Shown one piece after another: positions 9,407 to 21,398 of a stretch of DNA of 64,000 nt. Position 1 is the stretch's first letter. Each line of letters starts with the position of its first letter. Position numbers and translations under genes: made by a program. The notes below the pieces were generated by a model, which did no database searches, was not told the origin of the DNA, and saw nothing but the letters and a program-made list of their open reading frames with translations. Source of the DNA: Atkinsonella hypoxylon (lineage: Eukaryota; Ascomycota; Sordariomycetes; Hypocreales; Clavicipitaceae); NCBI GenBank assembly GCA_000729835.1, contig JFHB01000020.1, positions 214,856 to 278,855 of the forward strand, written 5' to 3'.

Positions 9407-11889
9407 TTACGCACGCTTAGACAACAAGTTCAGTGCACTACCAGCCAGAATAAAGCCCGCCTGGTCCTTAGTAACAGCATGGTTAGTAGGGATGAGAATC
9501 TCCTCGCCGGTGCCCTTGGTAACCCTAAGCTGAACAGAGCCCTTGCCCTGATTGCGCAGCATCTCGTAGAGCCCGACCGTGCTCACCTTGTCACCGGCCG
9601 AGATCCTGTCATAGTCAGCCTCGTTGGCAAAAGTAAGCGGCACAACGCCCTGCTTCTTGAGGTTCGTCTCGTGGATCCGAGCAAAGGACTTGGTGAGCAC
9701 GACGCGGGCGCCGAGATATCGCGGCTGGAGGGCGGCGTGCTCCCTGGCGGACCCCTCGCCGTAGTTGTGCTCTGCGACGACGATCCATTCCTGGCCGCGC
9801 GTCTTCCAGCGCTGCGCTAGTTCGGGGATGGTGTGCTGGGAGCCGTCGAGGTCGTAGGCGGTGTTAACCTGGCCTGTTTCGGCGTTGACGGCGGTGTTGA
9901 GGGTGTTGGTGGAGATGTTGGGCAGGTGGCCTTTGTATTTGAGCCAGGGGCCTGCGGCGGAGATGGTGTCGGTGGTGCATTTGCCGCTTACTTTGACGAG
10001 GACGCGCAGGTCGGAGAGGTCGGAGGGTGGGAAGGCCGGGAAGGGCTCGAGGAAGGCGAGGCGTGAGGAGGAGGGGGAGATGGCGACTTGCACGGAGGGG
10101 TCGGCTTCTTGGGACCGGACGCCGAGGGAGGGGACGCCGGTCTCGAAGGGGGTTCGGGGACCCTGGAGGCCGTGCGGCGGGGAGAAGCGGAAGTCTTGGC
10201 CGGAAGGCGTCTTGAGGGAGTCAGTCATAGGGTTAAAGGTCGTGGAGCCGGCAAAGGCCATGGCGGTGACAACTTCCGGCGAGGCGAGGAAGTTCATGGT
10301 CTCGGGGTTGCCATCGTTGCGGCCGCGGAAGTTGCGGTTGTACGAGGTCATAATGGCGTTGGACGTGCCCTTTTCCACGCCGTCCTGGCGCTTCCACTGG
10401 CCGATGCAAGGGCCGCAGGCGTTGGACAGCAAGATGCCGCCGGCTTCCTGGAAAGTCTCGAGGGTGCCGTCGCGCTCGAGCGTCGCCCGGATCTGCTCGC
10501 TGCCGGGCGTGATGTAGAAGTCGGCCGCGGGCTTGAGGCCGGCCTCGGCCGCTTCTCGGAGCAGCGACTCGACGCGCGTCATGTCTTCGTACGAGCTGTT
10601 GGTGCAGCTGCCGATCAGGCCCGCCGAGAGCTTCTCCGGCCACTGCTGGTCCCGGACCACTGTCTTGAAGCGGCTGAGCGGGGTGGCCAGATCGGGCGTG
10701 AAAGGTCCGTTGATATAAGGCTCCAGCTCGGAGAGGTTGATCTGGATGACCTGGTCGTACTCGGCGTCGGTGTCTGCTCTGAACTGGAAGCGGGCGTCTC
10801 CGGAGGCTCCCGCGCCGGGGAAGCTCTGCAGCGCCTTGATGTTCTCGACTGCCTGGCTGCGGCGAGTGGCCTGGAGGTATCGTGCAGACGCCTCGGTGTA
10901 AGGGAAGATGCTCGTCGTGGCCCCGACTTCGGCTCCCATGTTGCAGATTGTGGATTGTCCCGTCAGGCTCAGCGTGTTGACGCCTTCGCCGAAGTATTCG
11001 ATGATGAACCCGGTGCCTCCGCGGACGGTCAATTCGCCCGCGAGCCGCAAGATGACGTCCTTGGGCGAGGCCCAGGCCCCAAGCTTGCCCGTCAGCTCGA
11101 CGCCGAGGATCTTGGGCGCCTTCAGCTCCCAGGGCGCCCCGACCAGCGCCTCGACAGCATCGGCTCCCCCCACGCCAATGGTGACGGTACACAGGCCGCC
11201 TGCGTTGGGGGAGTGGCTGTCGGTCCCGAGCATCATCAGGCCAGGCAGAGCATAGTTCTCCAGCACAGTCTGGTGGATGATGCCGGCACCAGGCGGCCAG
11301 AAGTCCATGCCATACTTCCTGGCAGCCGACTCCAGAAAGTCAAAGACCTCCTGGTTGGCCGAGATGCCGGCCGCCAAGTCATCTTCCGCCCCCTTGGACC
11401 CCACAATCAAGTGATCGCAGTGAATACTGGCCGGGATGGCAGGTCTCTCGAGATTGCACGACGTAAATTGCAAGAGGGCCATCTGTGCAGAGGCATCCTG
11501 CATGTTGACGCGGTCGGGTTTGAGCCGCAAATCGGCCTTGCCCCGAATGTCGCGGCCATTCGAAGTGTTGGTGAGAAGAGACTCCTCCACATTGTCGAGG
11601 TGACTGTACAGGATCTTCTCGGCAAGTGTGAGTCGCTGGGTGCCCAGGACCTTGCGCACGTCGGTATACTTTGTGAAGAGCTTCTCATAGGTAGGCGGCA
11701 GAGACTTGACGCTGGAAAAGGGTCGTCGTTGTGCGTTAAGGGCTCGTGGTGCTAGCGATGCACACGTTGCTCCGACGCCGGAGGAGGCTCGTGATGCACG
11801 ACACAGGGCTGTCTAGGAGTCAATTGAGTTAATGCGTCGGCGAATTGGATTGAAAACAAAGGAGAGAAATCCCAGAATCATACCGTCAT
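9407..11889 (-). CDS. Mitochondrial aconitase-family hydratase (Aco2-type paralogue), 803 aa
   Basis: [4Fe-4S] hydro-lyase of the aconitase family. Exon 1 is only ATGACG (11889-11884), intron 11813-11883 (GTATGA...CTCCTAG), exon 2 11812-9407; 804 codons with stop. The N-terminus is a typical mitochondrial presequence, Arg/Ser/Ala-rich without acidic residues, ending near QRRPFSS. Cluster cysteines are IGSCTNSSYED and SNACGPCIGQW. Substrate-site elements NRNFRGR and the swivel-domain NYGEGSAREHAAL are present; GTDSHSPNAGG and the DHLI motif complete the active site. Wording differs from main mitochondrial aconitase (for example YNRNFRGR where the main enzyme usually reads FNRNFTGR), so I read it as the second fungal paralogue (yeast Aco2 / Aspergillus AcoB-like) rather than the TCA-cycle enzyme. 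A part in homocitrate or another tricarboxylate conversion is possible but unproven. The GC-rich gene has long shadow frames on the plus strand. Confidence 0.88.
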
Positions 11890-12831
11890 GGCGCCTCCTG
11901 AGCGATTGCAGTCTCGACGGAAGATGGTGAGACCGGTAGCAGCAGGGAGTTGCACAAGAGGGAAAAAGAAGCAGTTGGGGGCATAAGGACGTGGGTATAT
12001 TCCGTACATGCCTACCTAGGTACTCTCCTAGGTACCTAGGTACCGCAGTACCGCACTGGTGGGGCGCAAACTTTTTTTTTTTTGGAATTAGTAATAGTCA
12101 ATTGGCGCTATAGGATTGGCCTGGCCGTGCGCCTACGGAGCAGAATGGTCTAGCTGGTTGGATTTAAGTGGATCACGCAGCGCCGTCCCGGCTCCGACTT
12201 CAATATGCCTAGGTACATGCGAGGTACTCCGTATAACACTCCGAGTATAAGTAACCCGTAGTATTTTACAAAGACATTAAAAAGGGATTCAGTAAATTAA
12301 ATGGACGCTTAAAATAGTCCGCGAATATACTACATATAATCTTTCGGGAAATGCAAACCTACGCGTTAGTAGTACCTGGATCAGACCCCAAAATCCAGTG
12401 ACTTCGACTCTAACTAACGTTAATAATCCAGTCCCAAGTATCGCACATGTCTCAGAGCATGACTTCTAATTGGCCTGACCGTCCTGCAAATATTTGTGAG
12501 ACTTCACTCTTGTTACATAATATGCAGTCGTACATGCGTAATCTTCGACGCCTCGACTGCCGTGTTGGGTCGGTATTATTCCGTACTACGGAATACGAGT
12601 ACGTATTACGGAGCATGACCACATATCCATTCTCAACGTCCTTCTCAACCCCGTGGGTCCGCATTCTCCGAGTGGAATTATGCTTTTCTCTTCAGCTAAT
12701 TAACTCTGAACGCTCTATCCTACCTTAAATTCCGCCCATGCTCAATAGACAACATTTTGTACAAAATACCATAGAAAATTCCCCTGAACCCAGGGAAGCC
12801 CTTCATCCGTTTATTTCGTATCGCAAAAATT
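11890..12831. other. Intergenic, aconitase promoter and Nup85 3' side
   Basis: Contains ACCTAGGT palindromes (12011-12044, 12208-12216) and several TACTCCGTA / TACGGAATA-type motifs (12222-12246 and 12570-12616, the latter with an imperfect inverted repeat around CCGTACTACGGAATACG). An A/T tract lies at 12071-12082. Open frames at 12447-12728 are not supported as genes. Confidence 0.5.
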
Positions 12832-15800
12832 CTAAAATATAGCCACTCCGTCCGCATCTTGGAGCCATAGTGTTGCCAGACTCTTGGACAGACCCAGTCG
12901 TAGCTTTCGAAGCACGTCCTCGCCCTTGGTAGACGCCTGCCACCCTTCCCTCCAGTCCCATCCGCGCGTGACTTTGCCTCCAGAAGGTGTGGAATTCTGT
13001 ACGTGACTAGCTAGCATCGAGCTTCCAGTCATGACATAACTACTTCCGCTCAATGATGCCGTTGACTTTGTTATCAGATCCGCAGGCGTGGATCCCTTCA
13101 GGCCTTGGCCGGAAGCAAGCACCAGCTCCAGAAAGGTGTTGCAACTGTCAAAAACTTTTGAGCCAACAGTCTGGATATCTTCAACAGCTTTGAGGATAAT
13201 CTCGATTTGATCCAATGACATGACCGACGACTCTTGGTTGACAAAGACAGTCACTTCGCCAAGCAGTACCAGCAGGAAGTCTTCGCTGACCACTGCATCC
13301 CTGGTACCATCGTACAAACCACCCCGAATGTTGTCATCGGAGCTCGCAATGACAGCAACCAAAGCACCAGCAGCTTGTTTCTTGACCACCTTTGCCTTGT
13401 TGGGCGATAATTCGTCCATAATTTGCTCATCTCTGGTTTCGTAGAATGTACGCAGAGTCGCATATCCACTGAGCATGCGGCCCAGAAGCTGGGCTGCTTC
13501 CAGATCCTGCTGAGCATGCATCTCCAGCGTTTCTGACCTCTTCCGCAGCAAATTTTTCAGTTCCTCGTCGAGGTCCTGCTCCACTGGAAAGGCTCTGGAT
13601 TGGATGAGTGAATAGGAGATGAGCAAATTCAAAACTTCTCGGACTCGGTTGGGCCTATGTGACAAGGCGAAATACCACAATGCCTCTCCAAATCTGCGTG
13701 ATGCCTTGGAAAGAATGTCTGCAAAGTGCTGTGCTATTATCAGTTTCCAATCCACTTGCTATATGCTTCTGAGGACGTTATATGGCTTACCTCTGCCGTC
13801 TCTTCGGCATATGTGATCATGCCAAGGTCATTCAGTATCCTCCACATGCTGTCGACCGTGCGGCTAGAATTCTCATCCAGAGTTGCAAGCAGATCACGAA
13901 GCAGCTCTGCGACGATTTCCTCCGACTTCTCTGGTGAGTCCATCCGACCAAGCACCTGAATTGCAATCTCCCACCCGTCCCTTTGGGGCGACAAGCGTTC
14001 GATTCCGGCCAGTTCTCTGGCGTACAAGACGAGTGTAGTATCTTTGACGCCCTCGATTTCATCGTTTGTCGGCGGCAGAACACCTAGTAGAGCAAAATCG
14101 TCCATATCCAAACTATCGGTTATTAGGGGGTTTGCCGTTTCTGCCGGTGGCAGCCACTGGCCCAGCGAGGCTATCTCTGCAACAGAAGACGCCACAGGGA
14201 GCGACCACATCCTCAATAAACCAATGACGCCAATGATGTTGCCTTCGAAACATGAAGCGATAGCAACTTCAACAGCATTCATAGGATTGGGACTCATGTC
14301 AGATTCCAAAACCTTACGAAATGCCGATGCAAGGCGGTCAAAGTAATCGGATGAGCCTCCAGAAGGTCCAGAAGCCCTAAAGGCTCGCGATTGGGACAAT
14401 CGAAGATGTTTGTGGTGCTGATTTCCGTCATCCCACCATCCAAACAATCCGACTGTAGCTTCGCACCAGTCCTGCGCAGTCTCCAATATTGATTCGTGAT
14501 TGCCCAAAACTATGCCGTAGACAATCTGTAAGTTTTCATACACGTCCCAGGGGATCTGACTTGATGCCTTTCGTGCCATTGTCGACATGGATTGTGGCTG
14601 AGGAGAGTAGCTGCCATCAAGAGAAGACATATCACGGCCCTCTGCAAAGAGAGTGAGTCTGTCGAGCGATCCGCGTGCCTGTACACGGAACAGAGTCCAG
14701 CTGCTATTCCATATGTCCCAGTCACCTTCCACAGCTGGACACTTATCCAGCATCTCACAAGTGGCGTCAGCAAATCGACGAATATTCTCCAGAGCTCTAC
14801 CACTATAGGCTGGGTCTCCATGCGTGCCCTTGCGAACATGCTCCCACCCAGCATTCTTCAACAATTGTGACGCTCCACTTACATCGCCCCTTAGAAGAGC
14901 GTTGCGGAGCGTTTGCCAGTACAATGCGTGGCAAGCTGGACTGGGCTTGAAACGATTTATCTCGCGGATTTGGTCGGGGTAAAGATTATGACTAGCTTCT
15001 TGCCAGTCAAACAAGACTTCGGGTAGAGGTGGTATCGTCTCGTCTTCGGTGTCGCTGTGGAAACGAGTATGGTGCATTCGCAGAATCAAGTGGGCAATGT
15101 ATGCTGCTTTTTCCAGAGATTCGGCATCATTCCCTGGTCCGATGCTTGCAAAATCCTCTCCTTCAGGTTGTGGTAACGTGTCAACATACTCATTCCACAG
15201 TTTGACTAGTCGGGACGTGATGTTGGCCAATGAGTTATCCACCTTTTCTGCATCATCCTCCACTCCAATGCTGTCGTCATACAGTCGACAAATCAAGTCC
15301 TCTGTCTTCAGTATCAAATCTTCAGATTCGGTGATTCTTGCTGTATCCTGCTGGGTATAAATGTCCCTGGCAATGGTGGCAAATTGGAATCCCTTGTTAT
15401 GAGGGGAGCCGCCCAGTTGCGCTGATGACCTTCTGAAGATGTCTTCTGCTTCCTTTCGCACCTTGGTGATTGCTGCTGGTGTATTAAGCATGATCAGGTC
15501 GTCGCCTTCCCCAATGATTGGTTGACCGTACGGCCGATCGTCATGTCGCATATTGAGGAACAAATCACCCTGATCCGAGTCTTCTGAAGACAACTGGTCG
15601 TCCTCGTCCTCGCCATTATCCGTCTCGTATCCTTCGACTTCCTCACCTGCCTCTATTTCTTCGTCAATATACCGGTCGATCTCAGCCTCGATATCTTCAC
15701 CTTCAGCATCCTCATCTTCCTCGTTCACGCGCTGAGGGAATGTAGTCGACTTTCGGAACAGACTGTGTGGCGGTAGTTCCACTTCACCTTCGGTATCCTC

Positions 15801-16190
15801 TTCTTTTTCAGACTCGTCGTCGCTGAAGCTGAATTGCCGGCTTAAGCTTGAGGGCTGTCGTCCTCTTCCTCTGATGGAATGGCCGAGCGGCATGTTCGAG
15901 CCCTCATTCCGTCCAAAAAGATTTCGCCCGGAGGATGTGATTTGCGACTGGCTACCTCCAAATTCGAAGGGTTTGCTGCCTGTGTTCATCCCTCGCACGA
16001 TGGAACTGCCAAGATATGACTCGGACGGTGCCCCAGCCGGAGTGAACGAGGCCTGGGATGAGGGCGGAGGCCCTGCCGGCGTGGTTGAAGGATTGTCGGC
16101 TAAGAAAGAAAAAGTCATTCCATTATTTGATTTCCTGTTCGGCGTCGATGGCGCTGGGCTCGAATCGGGGACCATGAATCGGTGCGCCAT
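12832..16190 (-). CDS. NUP85: Nucleoporin Nup85, 1098 aa, two exons
   Basis: Component of the Y-shaped (Nup84/Nup107) scaffold complex of the nuclear pore. Exons 16190-13791 and 13728-12832, intron 13729-13790 (GTAAGC...CACAG); 1099 codons with stop. Residues 1-110 are Ser/Pro-rich and disordered, 120-230 strongly acidic (EDEDAEGEDIEAEID type). The remainder is an all-helical solenoid matching fungal Nup85, for example LIMLNTPAAITKVRKEAEDI, the WDIWNSSWTLFRVQARG segment and SMWRILNDLGMITYAEETAE, the last spanning the splice. Length agrees with filamentous-fungal Nup85 (around 1100 aa). The first ATG of the frame (MAHRFMVPDSSP) was taken as start; a second Met five residues on is an alternative. 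Confidence 0.82.
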
Positions 16191-17901
16191 TGTGACAATG
16201 CGACTGCGACAAGATCGGGGATCGACCCAGCCCCCATTCGAAATTATACAGGAACTCAAGTAGTCGAGATCGGTCCATACGCTTAACCCAAGAAAACTGC
16301 TTGGGATGGTTTGACATGTGTCGGAATATGCACGCTATTTGGATTGTTTCACAGAGGAGCTTGTAAACGCGTCCAGTATATTTTTTTTTTTAGAGCTTGC
16401 GCGCAGCATTGACGCTGGCCGGTATTTAACCGAGCTGTGCTTGTCTGCCGTAAGCAACCAGTCACTACCTTAGTAGGTACCTAGGGACTACGAGAAAGTT
16501 GTGTATTCAACTCTGGCTGCAAAGCCAATCGCGCGACCTAGGGGAGCCGGGTGAGCTAAGCCGGTGCTTGCTCACCCCGATCCCGACTTCAGGGTGAGCC
16601 AGGCATCTCTGCAGATTGTGGCTGAAAGCTGACACGTAATGGATTGAAATTCTATTGCTGATTGGTTCTCATGTCGCGCCATGCGCGAGTCAAGAACGTG
16701 TCCTGTTATCCGAGTATGATCCGTTATCAGATAAGCTCTCTTTTCCGCTGGCGGAATTGTTGATCTAATTGGAGAAACCAGTACCGCATGTTCACATGAC
16801 AAACAACTACAGCTTATCTTATCAGTAAGTTCTAAGCTACGTCATTGTTGTCAGCTTCTTCTAAAAATAATTGTGCTCTGGAGACCTAGCACCTTGACTT
16901 CTCACCTTTAATTGCACTGTTATGCGTGATGTTATATTATTATCATTCTAAAACGAGCACTCTCTTTGCTATATGTATTGACCACGCGAGCGACAACGAG
17001 TTTGAGACTATTACCCAGAGCAATCGATGATGTCCCCCAAAGTTTCAAGTCTGGTACAACATTCAGGGGCTGCCAGACATGGCCGGAATCAAAATGGTCA
17101 ACCACAACGCTACATGCCTCGATGCCGGTCCGATAGTGAAGAGTGAGCACATGTTAGACTTTAGGGCTTAACGCGGTGGGAGAACGAGACCATACTTGTC
17201 CCGAACTTCAGTGCCAAGTTCCCTGACTGGCATAGCTGAAGACAACACCAACTACTTCAAAATAAAGAGGCCAACAACAGCTGTTATGTTCAAGAGTCAG
17301 GACAAGCTCCCCAAGTGCTCTATCACTAACAGACTCATTTTGATGACCCTTCCCACGTCTAACATGGCATCGTGGGCCTCGGCGAAACTGTGTCGATATC
17401 TAGCCATACATGTCGATGGTAGTTGCGGTAGCTCCATTGGGTGGACGAAGTAAGAGGGCAAGGCGCGTAATCGCTCTGTTGGCTCTCATCTTCTGGGTAC
17501 TTAAGGCAGCGCATCGCCCACCTCGTGACCGGCGCAATATGAGGCGAGGATTTATCAAGACCTGCCCAGCGTGCCGCGCTCGACCGATGATGCCAGTCAG
17601 AGTTGTGGCCTTCACGGTTATCGAGATTCCTGAAGACGAGCCAGCTGTGCCTGTGGCTCTGCATGTTGTGAGACAGGTGCTGGCTATGAGGCTGGGGAGA
17701 TCGCTCAATGATAGGCAAGTGAGGGTCCGTTGGGAGGATACGTGAGCAAGGTTCCCTGGAAAGATACCTGGGTGCAGCTTGAGTCTCTAGATGATGGCCC
17801 CCTAAAAGAGGAGGCGAAGAGGCGACTGGAAGATGAGTATAGCGTGTAACGAAACTGGAAACTGAACTCGAAAAATGAAATACATTGGGAAACGAACTAA
17901 G
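16191..17901. other. Gene-poor left edge of the accessory block
   Basis: A T tract (16379-16391) and an ACCTAGGT palindrome (16466-16486) lie near the Nup85 start. From about 16.8 kb on, only fragmentary frames are seen. Frames at 17359-17745 exist on both strands, and I cannot decide that either is real; the best hint of coding is the chromo-like tail at 17751-17849. Confidence 0.35.
17751..17849 (+). pseudogene. Possible chromodomain-like C-terminal remnant
   Basis: The 33-codon frame reads VPWKDTWVQLESLDDG, then a charged helix ending LEDEYSV and stop. The W-x-D-T-W pattern followed by a helix resembles the end of fungal chromodomains (…TWEP…L…). The preceding frame (17410-17745) ends in the similar string VRVRWEDT but is out of register by about one base. 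This looks like a broken copy of a chromo-type protein or transposon integrase tail. Weak evidence, short match from memory of the pattern only. Confidence 0.25.
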
Positions 17902-19540
17902 CTAATTAAAACTCAACTCAACTTGCTGCCGTTGATAATTAAGACTATAACTTATCTCTTGATTCGCCACCTGCCTCCAGGTCTTACGAAACCCGTCATA
18001 TGTCATCCCACGAAACATTTCTCTCAGCTCATCCCGATTTCTTATCCAACCCACACTCTCCCTTGCCTTTATCCTCAGCCATTCTGCCAACGCTTGCTTC
18101 CTCTGGTCTCGACTGTATCTTTCATACCTTTTCTTATCAAACCACGTCAAGTCTTTGGAGACACAAGACCGGAGGTATTCTGGGAAAGCTTCATATAGTA
18201 TCTGTAGAACCAGAATGGCACAGAGTATCAGTCGGGCCTAAGTGAAGTTCGTCGAGCAGTGGATAAGCTCCATTCGCAATATCTGTCGCTATTCCCATCA
18301 AATACCACGCGCTAGCGTCTGGTTTCGGAGCCCACGTTGTTTGTCCGGTATAGAAGCCGACTATGATAGCAAACTGTTTGCGCGTTATGCTCTGCAGATT
18401 GATCGAGCTGAGGTCTCCTGGAAATTGATAGCATAGACATTCCAAAACTTCTTGAGCTTTCTTCCGATGGACCGGTACGTTGCCCATAAATTGGAGCGGC
18501 CTGTGAGTGTCGTTGTAGAGATCGATGCTCTTCGTGATGTGCACAGTGAGCATCGCGGAATCGCTTAGGCGTGTGGGATGTCCAAGCTTCTCGAAAATCG
18601 CATGGCAAAAGTACAGAAGGAGCTCGACAAGAGACTATTTTACGCTCACATCAATGAGAACTGAAAGCTCCGCATTTGTATGAAGTCGCTTGTACAGATA
18701 AGTCAGAAATGCAAGCTTCCCTCCGTGGCCGTCATCGTCGATGACCAGGCCGTCCTGGCCACCACCACTGTGAGATTTGATGGGGGTCTTGACAATCTTG
18801 TTGCCCATACGAACCATAACAAGTCGACGGTTGACACGAGGCTTGACACAGTTTCCTTCTAGGGATCCCAGCGGAATATACTCTATCTTGCCTGAGCTCC
18901 CAATACCGTCTGATTCGTCGCCGCTCCAAGAGAGCAGCGGTCCGCGTTCAGCACTGACGCCAATACCGAGTGATAAGGCGACATCAAGTGGTGAACCTGT
19001 GAGGAGCGATGGGGTCAGCGCTTCGTGATTGCGGAGGCTCTTGCTCTAGTCCGTAGCAAGCTGTGCCAGCCAAGTTGCCCAGGGCGTGTTGCCCTGAGAA
19101 ATCATGGTGCGCGTCTTGGCAGCGAGGCAACCCAGGTGGACTGGAGCAAGTCTCCAGGCTCTGTCTAAAGACCAAGACTCAATATCAACGTCGAACCCCA
19201 GGCCCTTGGCCCAGATCAAGAAGCTCAGCTCGTTCGTATGATCGGGTTCAATCACGTCGGGTTCAGTCAGGAACCTGAACGGCTCCCCTTGGGTTTCACA
19301 TCGACCGGCATACGTGAGCAAGTCACTCGTGAGAGTCTCCACATCGTTGTGTTGAAGTCCCGTTTTCCCGTCGGTTGGGAGCTCGGAGCGCAGGTAGTCA
19401 CTCAGCCGAACGTGACCTTTGAGAGCAAATTGCTTCTCATACCACTCAAGCGGTCATTTATGGTACGTGCAGTGGGCAGAAACGTAGTTCAAGGTGACAG
19501 TTTGTTCCTGGTTGAGGACGTTGTTGGAGAAGGAGCTCAT
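17902..19540 (-). pseudogene. Decayed gene of unknown family: three in-frame stops plus a frameshift
   Basis: From an ATG at 19540 (MSSFSNNVLNQEQ) one frame carries protein-like sequence for about 1.3 kb, interrupted only by TGA (19454-19456), TAG (19046-19048) and TAG (18635-18637). Recognisable stretches in this single frame include PLEWYEKQFALKGHVRLSDY, FLIWAKGLGFDVDIESW, LAPVHLGCLAAKTR, LAFLTYLYKRLHTNAELSVL and ITRKQFAIIVGFYTGQTTW. Near 18195-18240 the sense shifts by one base: the adjacent frame continues as a hydrophobic segment (LILCAILVLQILYEAFPEYL) followed by a basic tail (WFDKKRYERYSRDQRKQ) to a stop at 17902. No intron with proper signals removes the stops. I do not recognise the family; one possible membrane span suggests a membrane-associated product. 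Its leader region resembles that of the frame at 19958-20152. Confidence 0.6.
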
Positions 19541-19957
19541 ATTGATCTATGGATAGAAAGAATGATGTAGCGATTTGGGGTGTAATGCTCGATTGAGAAG
19601 ACCAGAGGAAGGACTGAGGAGGGGGATGGTTGATATTTGTGACAAGCAAGTTTAGATCATCAGCTAGAACTCGACCAACAGCAGCCCTTGCCCGATTCCT
19701 TCTCGAAATGGATGGCTAGAAGCAACAAGCATGTTGAATGAAGCTCGGGAGAACTGCGCTAATGTTGAAGTGACTTACACGCGCCCCTAGACAGCCGGAG
19801 ACCGTAAGCGACCCAAAGATACAGAGCTATTGTCTAGCAGACCAAGCAAGACGAATAGTCGAAGAATGTCAGAGTGTCTTGAAAATTTCCTAAGGAACTC
19901 TTTAATGATATAAACTCAACTATCAAGGAAGGCTAACTCGGGATCTTTTATTGCTAA

Positions 19958-20152
19958 TTACTCTGAGGCTATCTCGACCAACTCTTGATCTTGGTTGCTT
20001 GTTTTGGAACGATATTTGTCCAAGGCAGCCTGGAGTCGCAAGTCTGCCGCCGGGTAATGATGGGTTTGTGGACGGATAGGGGAAAGATAGCAAGGCTGAT
20101 ACGGGAAACTGGCTGGTGCTGGAGGTTGGGTAGTGTTACTGAAAGGAGTCAT
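19958..20152 (-). pseudogene. Short frame, possibly a truncated paralogue of the decayed gene downstream
   Basis: 64-codon frame starting MTPFSNTTQPPAPASF. Its start resembles MSSFSNNVLNQEQ of the neighbouring decayed gene. The sequence just upstream (about 20205-20260, GGGGGATGGCCAGTATTTGT) also resembles the leader of that gene (about 19618-19645, GGGGGATGGTTGATATTTGT). I read it as the remaining 5' end of a tandem paralogue; it could also be a small lineage-specific gene. Function unknown. Confidence 0.35.
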
Positions 20153-20791
20153 TTTGTTGAATTGCGGAGGCTTGTAAATTGGTGAGTAGGTGAGGAAGGT
20201 GAGGTGAAGAATAGATCTGAGCGGGGGATGGCCAGTATTTGTGAGAGGACTTCTCGAGCCCGAACCTGAACGACAATCACTTTAACAGCCACCATGCAAC
20301 TCTTTTTCTGTCTTGTTCAAGTGCAGCTGAAGGAAAATATTGAGCTTCTGCCAAACAAAACTCTTGTGGTACGTCTACGGCTTTTGTATAGTATCTTCTG
20401 AGGCCCAAAATCTTTTTTCACATCTGAACAGCAGAAAGAGGCCCAAGGGCTTGCCGTATAGAAGCCAAAAGTGCATTGCATCAATAGTTAAAATATAAGC
20501 GAAGGTCGCAGCGGTTCGACCTTGTTGTGTAGATCCTGGGTGGCGCAGCACGTGGCGTGTGGGGCCAAGCCAGACGCTCGAGACAGCTAAGCCTCAAGCG
20601 GGAGTACAGTAAATCTCAGGTCCAGCCTATGTCCTTGGTGTCGTTGGTCCAGGGTGGGTCTAAAGCGGGTGTGATTTTAGGCTTACATGCTCCCAACATA
20701 GGGATTCGGATCAGGGTTCCGATCACAGCGATCTGGCGCTGCTAACACCACACGGGTGCACCTATCCGCCTTAACCCAAGTATAGCCTAGC
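20153..20791. other. Non-coding stretch in the accessory block
   Basis: Apart from the leader similarity noted at 20205-20260, no gene, RNA or clear repeat is seen. Confidence 0.4.
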
Positions 20792-21398
20792 TTCATCGAG
20801 AGACACGCCCATGTAGCCTTAACAGTCAAGAGATCTGGAAGATTTTACCGTACGGATCACTTCAGACAGCATCTTAGACATTCCCACGCAGGCAGAATCG
20901 GCGAGGGGACTATCAAGCTGGAAGACACATGTATGCAGGAAGCGGAGAATTCCAGCACACAATCACAGGCGCTGCCTATAGCAAGCGGTACGCCTCTTCC
21001 AATAGACTTGCCTATGTCCTAAACCATTCCAAGTAGTGCTATTTTCTCTCGTCGCAAAGCCTAAAGTTCTGCATCAAGTACTGGTACGATGAGCATTCTG
21101 GAGACCTCTAGCATCCACTCCATTTGCGGATCACTTCTGGCAATATTTCAAGCGTAGTCACGCAGGTAGGACTAGCGAGTGGGCCATCACGCTAGAGAGC
21201 ACTTGTATGCTGGTGAATCACCATAAAGCACAGGAGCCACGCCCTAGAGCGTCGAATCTTCCAGACGACGAAGCGCCCGATGGTAGCGGCTGCTGGGTTT
21301 CACAAGCACCTATTGTCTTGTACTCTCATCGCTGTTCTTGTTCTATCAATCCAAGCGTCCCGGATGTGGTCTTGAAAGTGGCTGGTTCAGCACCATGA
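20792..21398 (+). pseudogene. Two diverged tandem copies of a C2H2 zinc-finger tail
   Basis: Two neighbouring segments are related at both DNA and protein level. Copy 1 (20792-21022) reads FYRTDHFRQHLRHSHAGRIG, then LEDTCMQEAEN. Copy 2 (about 21117-21398) reads ADHFWQYFKRSHAGRTSEW, then LESTCMLVNHH. The shared pattern DHF-x-Q-x(2)-R-x-SHAGR…LExTCM matches the last C2H2 finger plus adjoining segment common in fungal zinc-finger proteins. The upstream cysteines are missing in both copies and each frame lacks a plausible start, so both are gene remnants. Copy 2 runs slightly into the opposite-strand kinase-like remnant. Confidence 0.5.

Noticed and set aside
10088..11755. 555-codon plus-strand open frame opposite the aconitase-family gene
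   Set aside because: Shadow of a GC-rich coding strand; composition is Gly/Arg/Val-rich with no domain, while the minus strand gives a clear aconitase.
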